A DNA stretch of 64,000 nucleotides from Hydra vulgaris (GCF_038396675.1 NC_088933.1:14362001-14426000), one strand, 5' to 3'. Positions 1 through 11,677 are shown, numbered from the stretch's first letter. Translations and numbers: made by a program. Notes: a model not told the origin generated them from the letters alone.

Positions 1-226
1 TTGCGTAATTTTTGCGCATATCATCACCATTAACGTTGTCATTTAAGTTTTTGTTTTCATCATTCTTACTTGAAGTATTTTCGTAGCTAACATCATTTAG
101 GCTGTTCATAATTTTTTGATTTTTTAAACAATCATCGGATAAAGGCGAGATTTCGTTACTACTAGAAAACTCTTGTTTTGTGTAATCATTATTGGAAAGT
201 AAACCATTGGTATTTTCCCGCTGCAT
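1..226 (-). CDS. 5' coding exon of an unrecognised gene (partial)
   Basis: A minus-strand reading frame starts at an ATG at 226-224 and stays open for 75 codons to the window edge. An in-frame TGA lies about 24 bases upstream, and the context GCC before the ATG is a reasonable start context. The peptide begins MQRENTNGLLSNNDYTKQEF. It is hydrophilic, rich in Asn, Ser, Asp and Lys, and has no signal peptide or membrane segment, so it looks like a disordered N-terminus. I do not recognise the family. The open run is long for such AT-rich DNA, but low-complexity Asn-rich frames can occur by chance. A longer frame on the same strand (324-124) reads through the AT-rich upstream DNA and looks like a shadow. 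Confidence 0.45.
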   Translation of the reverse strand, partial: MQRENTNGLLSNNDYTKQEFSSSNEISPLSDDCLKNQKIMNSLNDVSYENTSSKNDENKNLNDNVNGDDMRKNYA

Positions 227-645
227 GGCAACCAATTTTTTTGTCCATCAATTACTCTTTTCCTAATAAAATTTTTAGAAAAATTTTCAGAAAAAAAAAA
301 TAGCGAAACGAATAACAAAAACAATATTTAAATCACGTTTTTTTTACGTCACCATGGTTGCGCAAATTAAGTTTAACAAATTAAAAGTACACACAAAAAT
401 GATTTGCTCACATAAAAATAGCTTAACAATTGCTAAGTACACAGTTTTTATTAATTTTTATACTCAAAATTTTAAGGAGGCATCCATGCGTTACTTCAAA
501 ACAGAGATAAAACTGTTTGATTGAAAACTTCTTCCGTTCTAAACTAAAACTAAGAATTATTTAGAATAACTAAAATCATTTCTTTTTTACAATATTTTTT
601 GTTATTTTCAACACGTTAAAAGTTTAGAAATGAAAATTAGGAACA
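227..645. other. AT-rich DNA upstream of the partial gene
   Basis: No coding frame, RNA or repeat is recognisable here. If the minus-strand exon at 1-226 is real, this stretch holds its 5' untranslated region and promoter. I see no clear TATA box. Confidence 0.4.
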
Positions 646-885
646 TGTAGATGTTTATTTCATATGGAGCCATCATTTTCATATCTCTCATTAAAGGTTT
701 AGTCTGCTCACTTCTTTTTTCCCCGTATATAAATCTATTAACGTGTTTTTGCAAACTTAGCATTTTTTTAAGTTTAGTTTATTGTGTACTACCCCATGTA
801 ATATTAGCATATTCAATGAAACAAAGAATTAGAGATAAGTAATTTTAGATAATTTATGTTTACATATGGACGAACTTGGCACTTC
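646..885 (-). pseudogene. 3' fragment of a non-LTR reverse transcriptase
   Basis: The + strand text here runs parallel to 56180-56400 with about one mismatch in five. Both share the segments for the region just after the reverse transcriptase domain, including landmarks such as GTTTTTGCAAACT and TTTACATATGGA. The 56-kb copy encodes a readable peptide on the minus strand (QKHACRIIYRKKRGEH), so this is a short, stop-ridden remnant of the same LINE family on the minus strand. A third fragment lies at 5777-6060. The 63-codon + strand frame over this stretch is antisense and not a gene. Confidence 0.65.
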
Positions 886-2993
886 AGCAGCCGCATTCTA
901 ATCTCTCTGTTAAACTAACGGAGAATTTGAGTGACCGTTAAGAAAAAAACTCTAAACGGCCGGTTATAAAACGGGAGAAAGTAAATGGTATTCTAGTCCT
1001 TTCGTTTAGGCTCCGTATATTCTCGTATATCTACCGTTTCGATAATTTTTTTAGTTAAAATTCCTCCGCTAGCCAGCTCCGTTACCTAGTTTTTGTGCTA
1101 TTTTTTTCATCGCATTTAAACGTTGCTTATACTTAGTTACTTATATTTAGTTTCACTTTTTAAAATTTTACGTTTATATAAAATATTTACAGGTTATAAT
1201 TTTTTAAATACAAGATTTTGCTGTGTAAATTTTTTTATATAACTTCATAGATAACTTTTAATTATAAATAAACTTTATTAATACTTTGAGTCAAAAACTT
1301 ATTTTAATAACTATACAATGCTAAATAATGTTTTTACAAAGATGTCTGGTTATGAAAATAGCCGTTTAAGAAAAAAACAGTTAAGACATTTTTTGAAAAT
1401 ACTTTCATTATATTTGAATTTTATATAAAACACAATTCATAAGCATTTATAACAAACTTGTTAAAAACTTGTTTACTATCTATAGACTGTGTGAAAAGCT
1501 AAACTAAACCATTTAGAATTTATCTACCATTTTGCTTTGCAACTTCTACTTACTATTCTCTTATAACCTTTGAGGGGCCTCAGTAAAGAAAAGGTTTGTT
1601 GCTCGTAATGTTTCAGTATTATTAGATAGGAGTTCATTTTTGAAATTCAGGCAGTTCAGTGAAATTCAACTAAACTTCCCACAGGTCTAACTCACGTAAT
1701 AAAGACTTTGGTTTGGCAATAATAAATAAACCTAATAAAGCCTTTGGTTAAATGAAAGGCACTAAAACATATGATTTGGTTTTTCCAACTAGTATAACAA
1801 AAAACTGAATTTCTGCAATTGTTTTTAGAAGAAACTGAAGATTAGAACGAAGAAATTAAAACACCGGTTCTTTATAATACTTGAAAATTGTATCAATCAA
1901 ACATTGTGTTAAACTCAGTAATCAGATAATCTAGCAAAAAACAAACAGTGATAACCAAGTTAAAATATTTTGAAATGCAATTTTTAGGCTTTTTTAAAGT
2001 ATATTTGGAGGCGTTGATTAATAATATTTCTAAGTATAGAGACAAAATCTTTTAATGCTTGAATACGATTTAAACTATAAAAAATATCATTACTTGCTTG
2101 CATAATGGTGCAATTAAAAAAGTTATATTAAAAACATGTCTTGTTATACACAGTGCAACAATAAAATCAAAATTTGATTTTACTACAGTTTTTGTTTTGC
2201 AAGCTACTGTTCAACTAAACATGTGATTAAGCTGAAAATTAGCACCAGTGTAGTTTTTAGGACAAGAAATCAGAATATGACATTTGTTTTTAATGAAAAT
2301 ACCTAGAACTATATCAATATGGGGACTGTACTTCACCTATAGTTATTTTTAAAATTTTAACAAAGGCGGAAAGGAGGCCTGATAACCATGGTTGCACTAA
2401 ATTATTTAGAACTTTTTTTCGTTTTAATTAAAGTATGTATGGTAAAGAGTGCAAAATTGTGAGGTGGGTTTTTTGAGGATTTTTTTAACTCTACTTGGCC
2501 AGTGTAATGAAGTGATAGATAAATGAGGATGCATGAATTTTAAAAGGGCGCCTTCATATCTTTCATCAATTTCAAGTACCAAACCAACCCAGCTAAACAT
2601 ATCATTTTTGCAGATTTAATATTTTCCTTCAATGATTTCTTGAAGACATTGTATTGAGCCAGTAAGGTTGAATGTTAGATTAAATTACTCCTGCTCAAAG
2701 ACAGACAATTTCCGTTTCCGATCCATGTTACAGCAAATAATTTTTAATATTTAATTTTTCAGTATTATAATTCAAATTCAACAGTGAGTTTATGATTCAA
2801 ATTCACTTACTTATAAAATTTAAATTCCTTTTCAAAGTGAAAAAATGAAAATTAACTGACAACATTTTTATGTGGCGCTAAAAATACAATACTTACTTAT
2901 CTAAATTTTGAAAAAATAGAAATTAAGATTCCTTTGGTAATAAAAATTCATTTGGAGGCGCCTTTTTATTTATGCACACTTATAATGCACACT
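886..2993. other. Non-coding AT-rich stretch
   Basis: About 2.1 kb with no coding frame, tRNA or transposon end that I can support. Around 900-1040 there are short self-complementary stretches, but not a convincing element. Confidence 0.4.
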
Positions 2994-3040
2994 TCGAAGC
3001 GTGTTCGAAGTGTGCATTGCACACTTCGAACACGCTTCGA
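2994..3040. repeat. 47-bp near-perfect palindrome
   Basis: Two 23-base arms (2994-3016 and 3018-3040) are exact reverse complements with a single T between them. The arm contains TTCGAAGTGTGCA. A further partial copy, TGCACACTT, precedes it at 2973-2981. It is far more GC-rich than its surroundings and is followed within 12 bases by a 430-bp TA/TG microsatellite. It could be the end of a hairpin-type element. Confidence 0.85.
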
Positions 3041-3047
3041 GCCGGGC

Positions 3048-3490
<443 letters not shown>

Positions 3491-3702
3491 ATAATTACTT
3501 TCTGTAGCTTCCCGTTAACCAAAATAATACAGTAATTAAAAAATTTTTTTATTTTTATTTTTAGTTATAATAATTTATAACTTCCTGTTAAATATTTTTT
3601 TCTATAAGTTGAATTTTTTTTGAGATTTAGAAACTCTTCCTGATGATCGAGCAATGGTGAAACTTTAAGTTGAAGAAAAAAGTTAGATAAGTGATTTTAA
3701 TA

Positions 3703-3706
<4 letters not shown>

Positions 3707-3799
<93 letters not shown>
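3707..3799. repeat. (AT)n microsatellite
   Basis: A pure AT dinucleotide tract of about 93 bases, with no coding meaning. Confidence 0.97.
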
Positions 3800-3800
<1 letters not shown>

Positions 3801-3961
3801 GTAAATATACTTTGAAGCAACAATTAAGTAATGTTTTATCATAAAATAGTATTATTTCATGATAAAACATTTAAAATTCAAAAGCGTTGTACAAATTATG
3901 ATGATGTTATTAAGACTGTCAAGTAGTGAAATTTTTGTCCAATTATTAAAAAAGTTTTCAT

Positions 3962-5445
3962 TCTTCTAATTATCTGAGATTTTTAAGTTTAGCAATATTA
4001 CTTGTTTTTTCTACTTCTTTGGGTATCATTTGAGAAGTTCCTCATTTGCCAGGTGGGGAAATAAAGGTAACCCTGTAAGCAGCACACTCACTAGCAATAT
4101 TAAAACCTTTATCAGCCAAAATTGATGAATAAGGAGGGAATTTAGGAAGGTAGCCACAATCCAATGTTATTGCTTTATTTGACATTCTTCCAGTATATGC
4201 CTCTGAAACAAAATTTATGGAAGAACTAGAGGTAACTGATACAAGCAACTTCATTGTATTGTGGTGCTTGTATTCAGACCATGTTGTACTTTGCAGTTCT
4301 AAATCTTTTAGTGTTTCTATAAAAATTTCAGAGCAGTCAAATTTTATTTCTTAACAGACTTGGACTATCTTTAAAACAATCAGGGCGGTTCAAACGAACC
4401 TTTTCTTCATCTGGAAAGTAAAAAAACGATTTAAAATATTGTATAATGACTCTTATCCAAGATTTAAAAATTTTCGAAGCAGTACCAAGAGAAACATTAA
4501 ATCCACCAACTATGTCATTACTTTACGATCCGAGACGTAATTTCAACAGAACAGGTAAAAATTCATCTAGTGAACATAATTTTCTGTATCTACCACATTT
4601 TTTTGGTCGAACCAATAATGTACAACTGGTTTTAGAATGCCATGGAGAATGTTAAAAACTTTCACGATAGAAATGTTTGAGTAAAAATTACACTTCTTAT
4701 CAGATGATAATAACTGTTTGTCGAGTTTGTTTTGAAGATTAGTTTTGACTTTATTTTTAATTATAATTATCTATATTTGTAATTTTCTGTTTTGAAAAAG
4801 AAGATAATGATTTAATTTTTGTTTTTAATTTAAAATTTGCCAATATAAGTTTTTTTCAGGAAACTTATAAAAAAAACTTGAGTCTTGAGCTTGAGACAAC
4901 TCATTAAGATTAAAAAGTGGATAAAAATAATTTTCATTTTCATCTATTGCTTCTACTACTACTGGTACTGGTTCAATCATAAAGTTAATGTTTTTTTTGG
5001 ACTGAAGTTGACACTAAATAATGAGGAACTAGAACGTGGCTATTTAACAGAAAAAATGTCTCGATTTTGATCAAGTAAATATGGTATTCCAGTATGTAAT
5101 AGAGTTTACGTTTGGTTTATATTTTTTAAGTAAAGGCTGTGTAGAATCAGTATTTATTGTACTATTTGTATATAGAGGCACAAAAGAGCAACTTTATGTC
5201 TAGAATCGTATCCAAGTTTTTCAGTGGGAAGAAGATTTTTTAAAGTAGGCTTTTTATCTTTAAAATGGTTGAAGCAAACTCGTGCATCTTTCTTTAGACA
5301 GAAAAAAATCAGTTGCTCCAGGAGCGCTTTTTAGGCGGTTAACAAGTTTATCCAAATTTCACGTTGAAAAGGAGACTTTTTTATAGTAGGAAAAGGAGAT
5401 AATTGAAAAAATGATGCACAATTACATCTAATATCCTCTTTTTTT
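3962..5445 (-). pseudogene. THAP-domain DDE transposase relic (ISL2EU/IS4EU-like)
   Basis: Reading the minus strand from 5445 down, the frames give in order: (1) a THAP zinc-finger remnant with the C-terminal signature RVCFNHFKDKKPTLKNLLPT at about 5290-5190; (2) a linker rich in Asn and Asp; (3) a helix-turn-helix segment, FNVSLGTASKIFKSWIRVII, at about 4510-4450; (4) a DDE_Tnp_4 nuclease with FDCSEIFIETLKDLE at about 4340-4290, WSEYKHHNTMKLLVSVTS near 4250, ILADKGFN near 4110 and SQMIPKEVEKTSNIAKL near 4000. THAP followed by a DDE_Tnp_4 domain is the known layout of ISL2EU-type (PIF/Harbinger-related) transposases. Several frameshifts and stops, for example right after PPGK near 4040, show the copy is dead. 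I could not find its terminal repeats. Confidence 0.75.
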
Positions 5446-5776
5446 ACATTTATGTTCTGTGCATATTTCATATTTCCATTTTATAAGTTTATTAACTTCC
5501 ATTTGAGCAATATATAACTATATATTAAAATTAAAGCAAGAATGATAAAAGTTAAATTTCGAAACGTTTTAATTTCAAAATAATTATTTTAGTTTTAAAA
5601 AAACATCTTCTATTCAAAAAATAACCTGATCTTTTTTTTTTCTTCAAAACTTGATTACTTCATAAATTGTACCATTTTTAATGTTTGTTTACTCAAACTT
5701 TTTTTTGTTTTACAACTTTCGGGAATATCGTAAACCGTATCTATATAAATTTTGATTGTAAATTTTTAAAATAGAC
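5446..5776. other. No recognisable feature
   Basis: AT-rich spacer between the THAP-DDE relic and a LINE fragment. It may hold the lost 5' end of the transposon, but no terminal repeat could be identified. Confidence 0.35.
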
Positions 5777-6060
5777 AAGACAAGATAACTTTATGTTAAC
5801 AGATTTTCCCAAAAACTTTATGTATTTTTGCTTTTTTATTTGTTTATTGTTTAAAATAGATCTTGTAACTTAAGGGGAAGGTTATCTTCTCTATGAAATA
5901 AGGTATACTTTATTTTTTCGACGTTTAATAAGAGTTTATTTGCAATACACCAATCATTTATCATGTTTAATTCAAATTTAGTCCACACTGGATTTTAAGT
6001 AATCCGTATTTCTGATTCAGAACGTATTATTTCCCATCTGTGAGGTACTTTTATACTTTT
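5777..6060 (-). pseudogene. Non-LTR reverse transcriptase fragment
   Basis: This segment parallels two separated parts of the LINE relic at 55970-57480. Bases 5777-5960 match about 56440-56625, the region after the catalytic YxDD box. Bases 5980-6060 match about 56840-56920. The roughly 250 bases between those parts are missing here, so this copy has an internal deletion. It runs on the minus strand and contains stops in every frame. It belongs to the same family as 646-885. Confidence 0.65.
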
Positions 6061-6076
6061 ATCCCAATTATATCGA

Positions 6077-6082
<6 letters not shown>

Positions 6083-6160
<78 letters not shown>
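6083..6160. repeat. (AT)n microsatellite
   Basis: A pure AT tract of 78 bases directly downstream of the LINE fragment. Confidence 0.97.
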
Positions 6161-6163
<3 letters not shown>

Positions 6164-6359
6164 ATTTTTAATTTTTATATAATTTCAACTTTTAATTTTA
6201 TAATTTTATATGCAAATATAAATATACTTATATAGATGAGCATTAGACGCACACTGATGGCGTCATACAAAAACAGGAAGTTACGGGGGCTTCAGTACAT
6301 ACATCGACTATCTTATAGCCTGCTGTTGCAAAGTAGTGCTGCTACAACGATTTAGGGTT

Positions 6360-6690
6360 TTGCACAAGACAGCATTCTTTTATTGGTATTATATTCCAGG
6401 AATTTTTTTGCACTATCAAATTTGTAGTTTCATTGCAGAACAATTTGAATTTTACACTGTCTAGTTCGAAACCCAAACAAACTACCTTTAGGACTGTCCT
6501 CAATATTTTTATTACATCAATTTCAACTCCAGTTATATCGGAGAATATCTCAGTATCTTTAATAGCCCTTCTAAGTACTTTTCTGCGAGTGGCTTGGATG
6601 ATATTTTTTCTGTTCTATCCTAGCTTAATGAACCTATGGATTAATTTTGCAGCCAAGATGAAATATGTACTCAAATGTTTTATCCATCAG
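6360..6690 (-). pseudogene. Fragment of an unclassified repeat-encoded protein
   Basis: On the minus strand one frame gives about 105 clearly coding residues with one internal TAG near 6620. Readable pieces are AAKLIHRFIKLG, then RRKVLRRAIKDTEIFSDITG, then DVIKILRTVLKVVCLGFELD and FKLFCNETTNL. A stop ends it near 6345. The wording resembles proteins repeated many times in cnidarian and arthropod genomes and thought to belong to transposons. This is from memory and I cannot name the family. The 143-codon + strand frame at 6433-6864 lies antisense to it and is rejected. Confidence 0.5.
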
Positions 6691-7243
6691 TGGAGAGTTA
6701 ACAGACCAGGTTGCAATGCCTTTTCACCGCACTTTGCTTTTCACTCAACGTTTTTTAATTTCTTGTGTTTCTCAAATTGCCAATCTGCTTTTCTCTATGC
6801 TATCTTTCTAACTCAATTACTTCCAACTTTCACTTTACTTTATACTCATTTACTCGATAAGTAAAAATACTCGATTACCTACGCTTTTTATAGAACCTAC
6901 ATTGAACTTATATTCGATCTCCGTGTACCAATTAGCTAAAGAATAACTGTTACTTAATTATTAGTGTTCTCGAATGCAATCGGATCAAATGCAAAATAGA
7001 AGTTACATCTTGCACATAAAAGTTTTTAGGCAACGAACATTTTTGTTTAATTTTATATATGAAAACAAACAGTTTTGATTAGTTAGTTAATTCGAAAGAA
7101 ATACCAAATAAACACATTACAAAATCCAGATGTCTTTAATTAGAACGTACCTGACATTGATAAATATGGTTAAACAAAAGTTTAACCATAATTATTTTAA
7201 GATTTACTTTATAAACATAAATACACAAACACTTATAAAGATA

Positions 7244-8379
7244 ACACCTGATGACTAAAAAATGAGACAAAATTTAAATCAGTTTATGTATGCTATTCAT
7301 AAACATGCAATTGAAATAAATTAGTACATTTATAGGGAATTTAATACTCTATTAAAATTATATTATAGTTTTAAAATATTAAATAAAATGGCTCCGTATA
7401 AAACAAGTTTGCAAGAAGACCTAAGAAAACAGTTCGCATCTGGAAAAGCCAAAAATCTTCACAGTAAAACACTTTCTAGATGATGGAGCATCGAAAGCGA
7501 CCATATAACGTGCTCCAGAACATGTAGACAATAATTTAGGCTATCAACGAAAAAAAGGAAGCGGTCTAAAGGCGAAAAAAATGGACAAAAAACATATAGA
7601 CTAACTGAAAAAGGGATTTGATCAACATCACGGTGTTTCACAACGTCAAGTAGCTCGAAGATTCGATTGTGACCAATCGTATATATCTAAAATTCTTAAA
7701 AATAAGACGAATATTAGATATTACAAGAAGAAAAAGATTCCACATCGAAGCGAAAGCCAACTAGCTCGACTCAAACCTTTGTGTCGGCATATATATCGCA
7801 ACTTTAGAAATTTTGATTTTGTCTTAGATGACGAATCATATTTCACATATACGAGTACAATATTGGCTGGCAACGATGGCTTCTATTCTAGCAACGTGTC
7901 ATCTACAACTAGCGACGTCAAATTCAAAAGAAAGAAGAAGTACGAGGAAAAGGTGCTAGTCTCTTTGATTATATCGCCCAAAGGGACTTCAAAACCAATG
8001 TTTTTTGAAAGTGGCCAGGCAATCAACAAACAAGCATACATCGGATGTCTCCGCAAGCGGTTAATACCCTTCATTGATGAACATTATAAAAATGAAGAGT
8101 ACTTATTCTGGCCAGATTTAGCTAGGTCACATTATGCTCAAAGGCCGTTCGTGAATTGTCTTAACAAAATGGATCCGGAAGTAGGAAAACGTTATGCCTC
8201 AATGACTTCAGTTCGTCTAGGTGGAATTGCTTTTAATGATGTTATTGAAAACCAATAAATATATTTTTTTAAATATCATATAATTGTTCATAAGTTTATT
8301 TTAAATTAAATTTGATAGCAATGTAACTATGGCTATAATAACAATTTTAAAGTTGTCTCATTTTTTAGTCATCAGGTGT
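7244..8379 (+). mobile_element. Tc1/mariner-superfamily element with intact ends
   Basis: A 27-bp terminal inverted repeat beginning ACACCTGATGACTAAAAAAT lies at 7244-7270 and its exact complement at 8353-8379. A TA dinucleotide sits directly outside each end (7242-7243 and 8380-8381), the target duplication expected for this superfamily. The element is 1136 bp and carries a transposase remnant in the + orientation. The ends look young because the repeats match perfectly, while the gene inside is broken, which suggests mobilisation in trans or a recently fixed defective copy. Confidence 0.93.
7389..8258 (+). pseudogene. Tc1/mariner transposase, frameshifted and internally deleted
   Basis: The start MAPYKTSLQEDLRKQF at 7389 is followed by stops and frame changes to about 7605. 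From there one frame is open to the stop at 8256-8258. It encodes a helix-turn-helix (GVSQRQVARRFDCDQSYISK), the first catalytic Asp block FVLDDESYF, and the second Asp in FWPDLARSHYA. After the second Asp only about 40 residues remain, ending in DPEVGKRYASMTSVRLGGIA. In DDE_3-type relatives the third acidic residue lies in a block about 35 residues beyond the second, and that block is absent here. The protein cannot be an active nuclease. Confidence 0.85.
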
Positions 8380-8381
8380 TA

Positions 8382-9754
8382 ACTCAATAAGGTATGCATA
8401 ATTATATGCAGCTAAAACTTTGCATAATTTTTTTTCTGTACTATTAATGAAGTTACAAAAACACAAAAATTAAAGTAGTATCTGGTGGCACCTTTTTTGT
8501 AGGCTTTTTGTAAATATAAATCTTTTTATTTTTTTAAAATCTATTAAAAAAATTTGTTTCAAGTTTTAAAAATATTTGTTTCAATAATTTTTTTGTTTTA
8601 AAAGTACTTTCATATTTTAAGTGATAAAATAATCATTTTAAGAATTTTGCTATTAATTTTAAGGCTGTGATTGGTCTTACGTTAAAAACTCGTCAAATTG
8701 TCCGCAAAACTTCGCTTCTAATTTAAAAAAGCGTTTTTAATTTTATTTTGCTGAAAAAGTAGTTTTATAATTGCAAAATGCTTAATTTTTAAAATAAAAT
8801 ATTTGTCAAAATAATTACCCTAATGCTTTGAAAAATAGGTTTAAAAAAATTTAAGCTAAAAAATTGCTTTTTTTAGAATATACATTTGGCCACTTGTTAA
8901 AGTTTTTGAGGCACTGTGCGTCGTCACAGAATTCAAGTCAAACACAAATATTGATCCTTTAAATATATTTCAATGAATGCCATTCCTAATATGAAATGAT
9001 AATAAATATTTTCAAATTATTTAAAAAAATATAATTTGAATATTTTATTGTACCTTAAGCAAGTTTTTGCCCCTTAATGTAACAATTAGTATTATGTACT
9101 AGAACTTAAACTCAAACCATTAAAAGCAATTTTCCGGAAATTATACCCACAGCTCATCCGAGATTTTGAAATAGTTAGCAAAATAACACACCAAACTAAG
9201 TCGCACTAAATCACCAGACTTAATAGCGACTCTTAGATTTTAAAATTTTTCAAATAAAGTGGAATGGCGCTAGGTAATCAACTACAAAAAGTAAGCTCAG
9301 TTTGTTTTCTATGAATATTGTAGAATATTTTAAGCGTGAAGAAAAATATTTTTCACGCAACCAATTACCAGATTCAGCTTTGGAGGAGGGCAAGCAAACT
9401 TTTATGAGTAAGGTAAGATATTAGTTAAACTTGAGCCAAGTTTTTTAGTTAAAGCTCTAATCAAGTTTGCCTCAGAAACTATGCGGTGCTCTGTAATAAG
9501 ATCGTAAGGACTTCTTCGGGCACCTAAAAAAAAAAAAAAAGTTGATAAGTAATAAAACAAGTGCATCTTGTTGTTTACAATAGCTGGTTAACAGTTTTTT
9601 TTTTTTAATTTTTCTGTAAATATAGAAAATGTTTTGAGAAAGAACCAACTTTGTTTCACCTCATTGGGCAAGGAATGAAAGTTATTTGTTCACCACATAT
9701 CTTCGTCGCAACAACAAACTTGCTCACTTTGGATATGATCCCAAAAATGTACAT
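8382..9754. other. Non-coding stretch upstream of the secreted-protein gene
   Basis: No coding frame is supported. A 16-base poly-A run at about 9525-9540 follows a slightly GC-richer stretch (9480-9524). It looks like the tail of a short retroposed sequence, but I cannot assign it. Confidence 0.35.
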
Positions 9755-9761
9755 TATAAAA
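9755..9761 (+). promoter_or_regulatory. Candidate TATA box
   Basis: TATAAAA lies 104 bases upstream of the ATG at 9865. It would place transcription start near 9785-9790 and give a 5' leader of about 75-80 bases. The motif is common in AT-rich DNA, so support comes only from its position. Confidence 0.35.
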
Positions 9762-9864
9762 CCATCAGATGTCTTTAAGTTAAACCATTAGTTTTACCGG
9801 CAGCCTAAAAGCATAACTAGCAGCAATTTAGAAGACAAACAATATTTTATAATTACATTGTAAT

Positions 9865-11677
9865 ATGCAAAAACTATACTTTCTTCTTACTGTTTTTTAT
9901 GCAGTGTCATGCGAATCAATTACTTTAAAAAAGATATACTCTGAATCAAACAAAGCCATTGCAAACAGAAATGTTTTAAAAAGTGAACAGATTATTCAAG
10001 AGTACTTTATCACCTCAAATGGCAGTAAGTAAACAATACACGCTTATAGATTTAAAAAATTGAGTTTATTATATTTTTCTAAAACTCTTTATTTTCATTA
10101 ATTTTATTAATTTTCATCGCTATATATTATTAATAACAATATAAGTATAATTTGTTGATTCGAACTTTTCCCATAAAAGTAATTAAGTCTATGACCGTTT
10201 ATACATTTTTGCACATCATTCAGCATTCTAATAGCGGGTCTATTGAAATTTTAAATGATGTTGCGCGGGAAATGTGACAAAATGTAATATTATACAAAAG
10301 ATTTTGTTTGGTTTCGTGGATTTTTTTCTCTCAACATTTAAAAAGTGAGTAACCAGTTGAGCTTTTAGTTTCTATTTTAGTTTCAAAGATTTAACCTCAT
10401 ACATTTATATTTTCAATTTTCCTTTTTGAAGACGATCTTAAGTTTGCTAAAAATCTAATTAATATAGAATTTGAAACAAAAGAGATTCATTGCAACGATC
10501 CCAAACTTATTTATAACGGAATCAAAAAGTCTTTCTCTACTTATGATATATCCTAAAGTAAAGCCATAAAATAAAAAATAATATAACTAGAAATAATTAC
10601 ATTAGTCAACAAATTATTTTTTTATAGATTTACGCAAGCTATAATAGAATTACGCAAGCTATAATCAAAATATAATAGTTATATAGTTTTTTTTGTTTAA
10701 GTTGTATAACACATAAGTTGAAAAAAATCAGGCAAAACCTTTTCATTTGTTTCTATCAAGCATTTACGGATGTTTGAATTTTATTTTTGAAAATAATCTT
10801 TTTATTTTTGACGTTTTCAGGTAACTCTGTTTGGAATATTGCACAAATCATGGCAAAGAAAGTTTTCAACATCACCTACAACATTGAAGATTTAATTGTT
10901 ATGGAGCAAGACATTGAAAAAATAAGCAGAGGTTTTTCCGTGTGCAAAAAAATGTCCAAAAAACTGCAAAAGACATTCCATTGTTTTGATGATCTAGCAA
11001 TAACTTTAGAGGATGCCATTGTTGACTTTAAATCAAGTCTATCAACATCAAGACGAAATCTTGTCAAGTATGCTACAATGTTTATGACAATGGTAGTGTT
11101 TCAAGCACACATTGCACTGATTGCCAGGAATCCACCGACACCTTCAAATGCAAGTTTAAAGAAAAAATATAGTTTAATTTTTGAAAAAATTAACGTTCAT
11201 TTAAATCAGTTTGAGTTCAACTCTCAAGATTGGAGAATAAGTGCAAGCCAAGTAACACCCGTAACTATTTGTGAAATTCGTCTAAGAATGTGGATTGAGT
11301 TCCAAGGAGCATGCGAGAAGAGGTGGCGCAGAAGCTTAGATGATGAAAATGAAGAAGAAGAAAGTTTTGGTATGCTATTACATAACGGTAATGAAAGCTT
11401 AATTGAATCAAAAGTTCAAGGAATTGGTAACCCAAATTCAAACAGGTTTAAATATCGAGCAACAGTTTATGACAAGTTTGCAAACTACCTTGTGTTTCAA
11501 AAAGATGAGTTAGTCAATTCAAGCACAAGAGGAGATCGTATTTTTAAACTTTTTAAGGATGGAAATGAGCAACGTCTTCAGTATAATGAGGGCATAGCAA
11601 AAAAAATGAAGAACTTTAATGAGGAGCTAGTCACAATCATTAGGAGTATAGTAGAGTCTACTATAGCTTTATTCTAA
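9865..11677 (+). CDS. Predicted secreted protein of unknown function (2 main exons)
   Basis: Exon 1 is 9865-10024 and exon 2 is 10821-11677, with donor GTAAGT at 10025 and acceptor TTTTCAG at 10820. Both junctions are phase 1, so the joined frame is 338 residues. The protein opens with a classic signal peptide, MQKLYFLLTVFYAVSC. The mature part looks mainly helical, with many Lys- and Glu-rich stretches. It has four Cys (VCKKM, HCFDD, ICEIR, ACEKR) and four N-glycosylation sequons (NIT, NAS, NES, NSS). No transmembrane segment follows the leader, although a hydrophobic run (YATMFMTMVVFQAHIALIA) in the middle could be a buried helix. An acidic patch, DDENEEEE, lies at about residue 210. The frame is long, clean and non-repetitive, unlike the transposon relics nearby. 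I do not recognise the family. A possible polyadenylation signal AATAAA lies at 11921. See the cassette exon at 10432-10557. Confidence 0.75.
10432..10557 (+). other. Candidate stop-containing cassette exon
   Basis: Inside the intron of the secreted-protein gene, a pyrimidine-rich acceptor ending TTTTTGAAG precedes 126 bases and a donor GTAAAG at 10558. The length is a multiple of three and both borders are phase 1, so it can be spliced in without shifting the downstream frame. Entered from exon 1 it reads 41 sensible residues (starting NDLKFAKNLINIEFETKEIH) and then TAA at 10554-10556, one base before the exon end. Inclusion would give a 94-residue secreted product or send the transcript to decay. 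Alternatively the TAA is a recent mutation or an assembly error in a normal exon. Confidence 0.45.

Noticed and set aside
6433-6864. 143-codon + strand ORF
   Set aside because: Lies antisense to the minus-strand repeat-protein fragment, which has the coding-like composition.
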